A DNA stretch of 64,000 bases from Tubulanus polymorphus (taxonomy: Eukaryota; Nemertea; Palaeonemertea; Tubulaniformes; Tubulanidae), in assembly GCF_964204645.1 (NCBI RefSeq), contig NC_134029.1, forward strand, positions 3,171,001-3,235,000, written 5' to 3'. The translations under genes and the position numbers were made by a program. Of the stretch, positions 62,472 to 64,000 are shown piece by piece. Within the stretch, counting starts at the first letter, position 1, and every line of letters starts with the position of its first letter. The notes beneath the pieces were generated by a model that was not told the origin of the DNA, ran no database searches, and saw only the letters and a program-made list of their open reading frames with translations.

Positions 62472-63723
62472 ATGGAGGATAAGCTAGAACGAATGTTTAG
62501 TGGGTTTGCTGATTCGAAGAGTAAATTTATTTACGCTTATGAATCTATCATTGAAAAGGTAATTCTACTAAAAAACTTAAGTCAAGAATAAGAAGATATT
62601 GTTTCAATGTTTGTTTATTATCTTCTCGTCTCATCTAGGCCTAATTAATAATAGCGCGTTCGATTATCTTTTCCTAGTAAGCCTGGATGCGTTCGATTTA
62701 TCCATCACTTGATAGTTTGGGCTGCCCCGGGCAAGTTAAAGTGAGCGACTCCCAGAGCAGGTTACTTTAAACTTCCCTGGGTAAGCCCGAACTATCACGT
62801 GACGGATAAATCAAACGCGTCCGGGCTATCCCTGGGTATACTAAGAGAAGATAATCGAACGCGCTATAAGACAGTCTACCTGGCCTGGCCCTGGTCCTGG
62901 AAGGATCACCGACTCCTTGTCTGATGACTGAGTCTCTCACTCTCAGAGGAGTCTGATGGAATTCTTCCTTAACTCAGATAGACAAAGACATTGTTAAACT
63001 TTTCGGACCTGTTATCGCTTCACTACTGCTTTTAGTATTGTATTGTTCCACAGGCACTTGACATAGACACTATTTTTCTCTTTCCTTTTTTTGGTTCAAT
63101 TATATGGTATAATAACTAAGGACTGCAATTTGACTGGCATGAATTATCAGCTTTATCTCATATTGTCACTTTTTTCTCTGTTTATTTAGTATAATCACGA
63201 GTTTCCAGATTGCGACATCATCGATCCAACAAGCTTGACGATCGTTGAGAATAGGGGTATTTAATTGATTATCATTTCGAGCTTCTTTCCGATTAATGAC
63301 CAAATTGTCATTATATAGCTGAATCATTTTTCTTTCTTTGTGTTTTAGGGCAACTGGCAAAGAGCACATTTAAGCCAGTGAAATTAGGGACATCGATCTT
63401 AGTTAATCCATCCACAAGTAATCTCACTTTTGATCTGAGTAAGTATTTGACGAGGAAAGGGATTAGATTTGAGGAGAGTTACTAAACAGTTTTGATGAAA
63501 TCTTATGATTCTATTGATTAAATTTCAGGTAAACCTGATCATGAAAATGAAAACGATATAACGGTAAATACGACATAAGTTCAATAATGAAATATAAATA
63601 TCCTGGTAATTTTTTTTCACCTAGAAATTAGAAAAGTTACTCAGCAGATCCTTAATCGAACTCATGAAAAAACAGCCTAAAATACTATCATTACCACAAT
63701 ACAAAAGAAAGAAGAGTCCTTAA
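62472..63723 (+). CDS. Small Scm3/HJURP-domain-like protein (putative CENP-A chaperone)
   Basis: Five exons join into 125 residues: 62472-62558, 63190-63256, 63349-63438, 63529-63563 and 63625-63723. An in-frame ATG nine bases upstream would add three residues. Residues 15-60 read SKSKFIYAYESIIEKYN, then HEFPDCDIIDPTSLTIVENR, then GQLAK. This resembles the Scm3 domain of vertebrate HJURP (helix ending 'LIEKYN.PFED', then 'TLTYET..G') and of yeast Scm3 ('II.KY', then 'GEIVEDNGHI'). The domain binds the CENP-A/H4 dimer and deposits it at centromeres. The rest is short: a segment FKPVKLGTSILVNPSTSNLT and a basic C-terminal helix (KLEKLLSRSLIELMKK) ending QYKRKKSP, a likely nuclear signal. HJURP itself is far longer. 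Assignment rests on motif resemblance by eye. A foldback element occupies intron 1. Confidence 0.62.
62651..62867. mobile_element. Foldback element, 217 bp, near full-length palindrome
   Basis: The outer 20 bp ATAGCGCGTTCGATTATCTT is repeated perfectly inverted at the right end. The inner parts also pair: 'gcgttcgatttatcc' with 'ggataaatcaaacgcg', 'gatagtttgggct' with 'agcccgaactatc', 'gggcaagttaaagt' with 'actttaaacttccc'. Almost the whole unit therefore folds on itself around 62755. It lies in intron 1 of the Scm3-like gene and is non-coding. Confidence 0.85.
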
Positions 63724-64000
63724 AGTTTCCTTGAGCTTATTGTTTATTTCAACATTTTGACTATCTTTATTTAAATAGTCACCTTCATTTATACTGATGG
63801 ATGAACTAAAATGACTATTAGGAATGCTTATGCACATACGCTAGTTGAAATGTAAAAAACACTCAAGCTGAAGGAAACATTTTGCTGGACTCATTTTTCT
63901 CTTGTAGTATGGACAGAGACGTGTTTCATCAATATTTTCTTTACATAAAGGTGTCGACGAATATTAGCCATGTGTACAGACGATGGGACACTGTGTTAAA
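63724..64000. other. 3' flank of the Scm3-like gene
   Basis: AT-rich sequence to the window end. No canonical AATAAA was seen and no further gene can be supported. Confidence 0.5.

Overview
This is an animal nuclear genome window. Its genes are split by many GT-AG introns, it has long AT-rich introns, microsatellites and several families of short inverted-repeat transposons, and its orthologues are animal ones (AF4/FMR2, GLYR1/N-PAC, TM6SF, TFIIIA). CpG is not obviously depleted, a malate synthase is present, and a large LRR-Ig receptor is intronless. Together these suggest an invertebrate, possibly a lophotrochozoan. The species cannot be fixed from the sequence alone.

Layout. Positions 1-12307 hold no gene I can recognise: a 48-bp minisatellite, a ~275-bp (TA)n tract, two copies of a TTAA-flanked MITE and other repeats. 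From 25008 down to 12308 (minus strand) runs the 5' part of an AF4/FMR2-family gene (super elongation complex scaffold); its 3' exons were not found. From 45551 down to 29454 (minus) is a complete 14-exon GLYR1/N-PAC gene. Its 8.5-kb intron 8 contains, on the opposite strand, an intronless 935-codon receptor gene (LRRs, Ig domain, transmembrane segment, and a cytoplasmic tail built of 11-residue repeats). From 48642 down to 47017 (minus) is a 7-exon gene for a 311-residue protein with a CBM20-like starch/glycogen-binding domain. On the plus strand follow a TM6SF-type membrane protein (49639-51862) and a 12-exon malate synthase ending in the peroxisomal signal SKL (52899-58243). Convergent with the latter is the 8-exon nine-zinc-finger gene for TFIIIA (62126-59310, minus). 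Divergent from TFIIIA, sharing a ~340-bp promoter region, is a small 5-exon gene (62472-63723) whose product resembles the Scm3/HJURP centromeric histone chaperone domain.

For all seven spliced genes the exon phases were joined by hand. The six complete ones give uninterrupted frames divisible by three (GLYR1 588 aa, CBM20-like 311 aa, TM6SF 390 aa, malate synthase 541 aa, TFIIIA 430 aa, Scm3-like 125 aa). Functionally the window mixes transcription/chromatin factors (AFF, GLYR1, TFIIIA, Scm3-like) with lipid, glyoxylate and possibly glycogen metabolism. Nothing suggests an operon, but two divergent gene pairs are compact enough to share promoters.

The most interesting points are the Scm3/HJURP-like mini-gene, the peroxisomal animal malate synthase, the hendecad tail of the nested receptor, the CBM20-like orphan protein, and a family of nearly identical TTAA-flanked MITEs.
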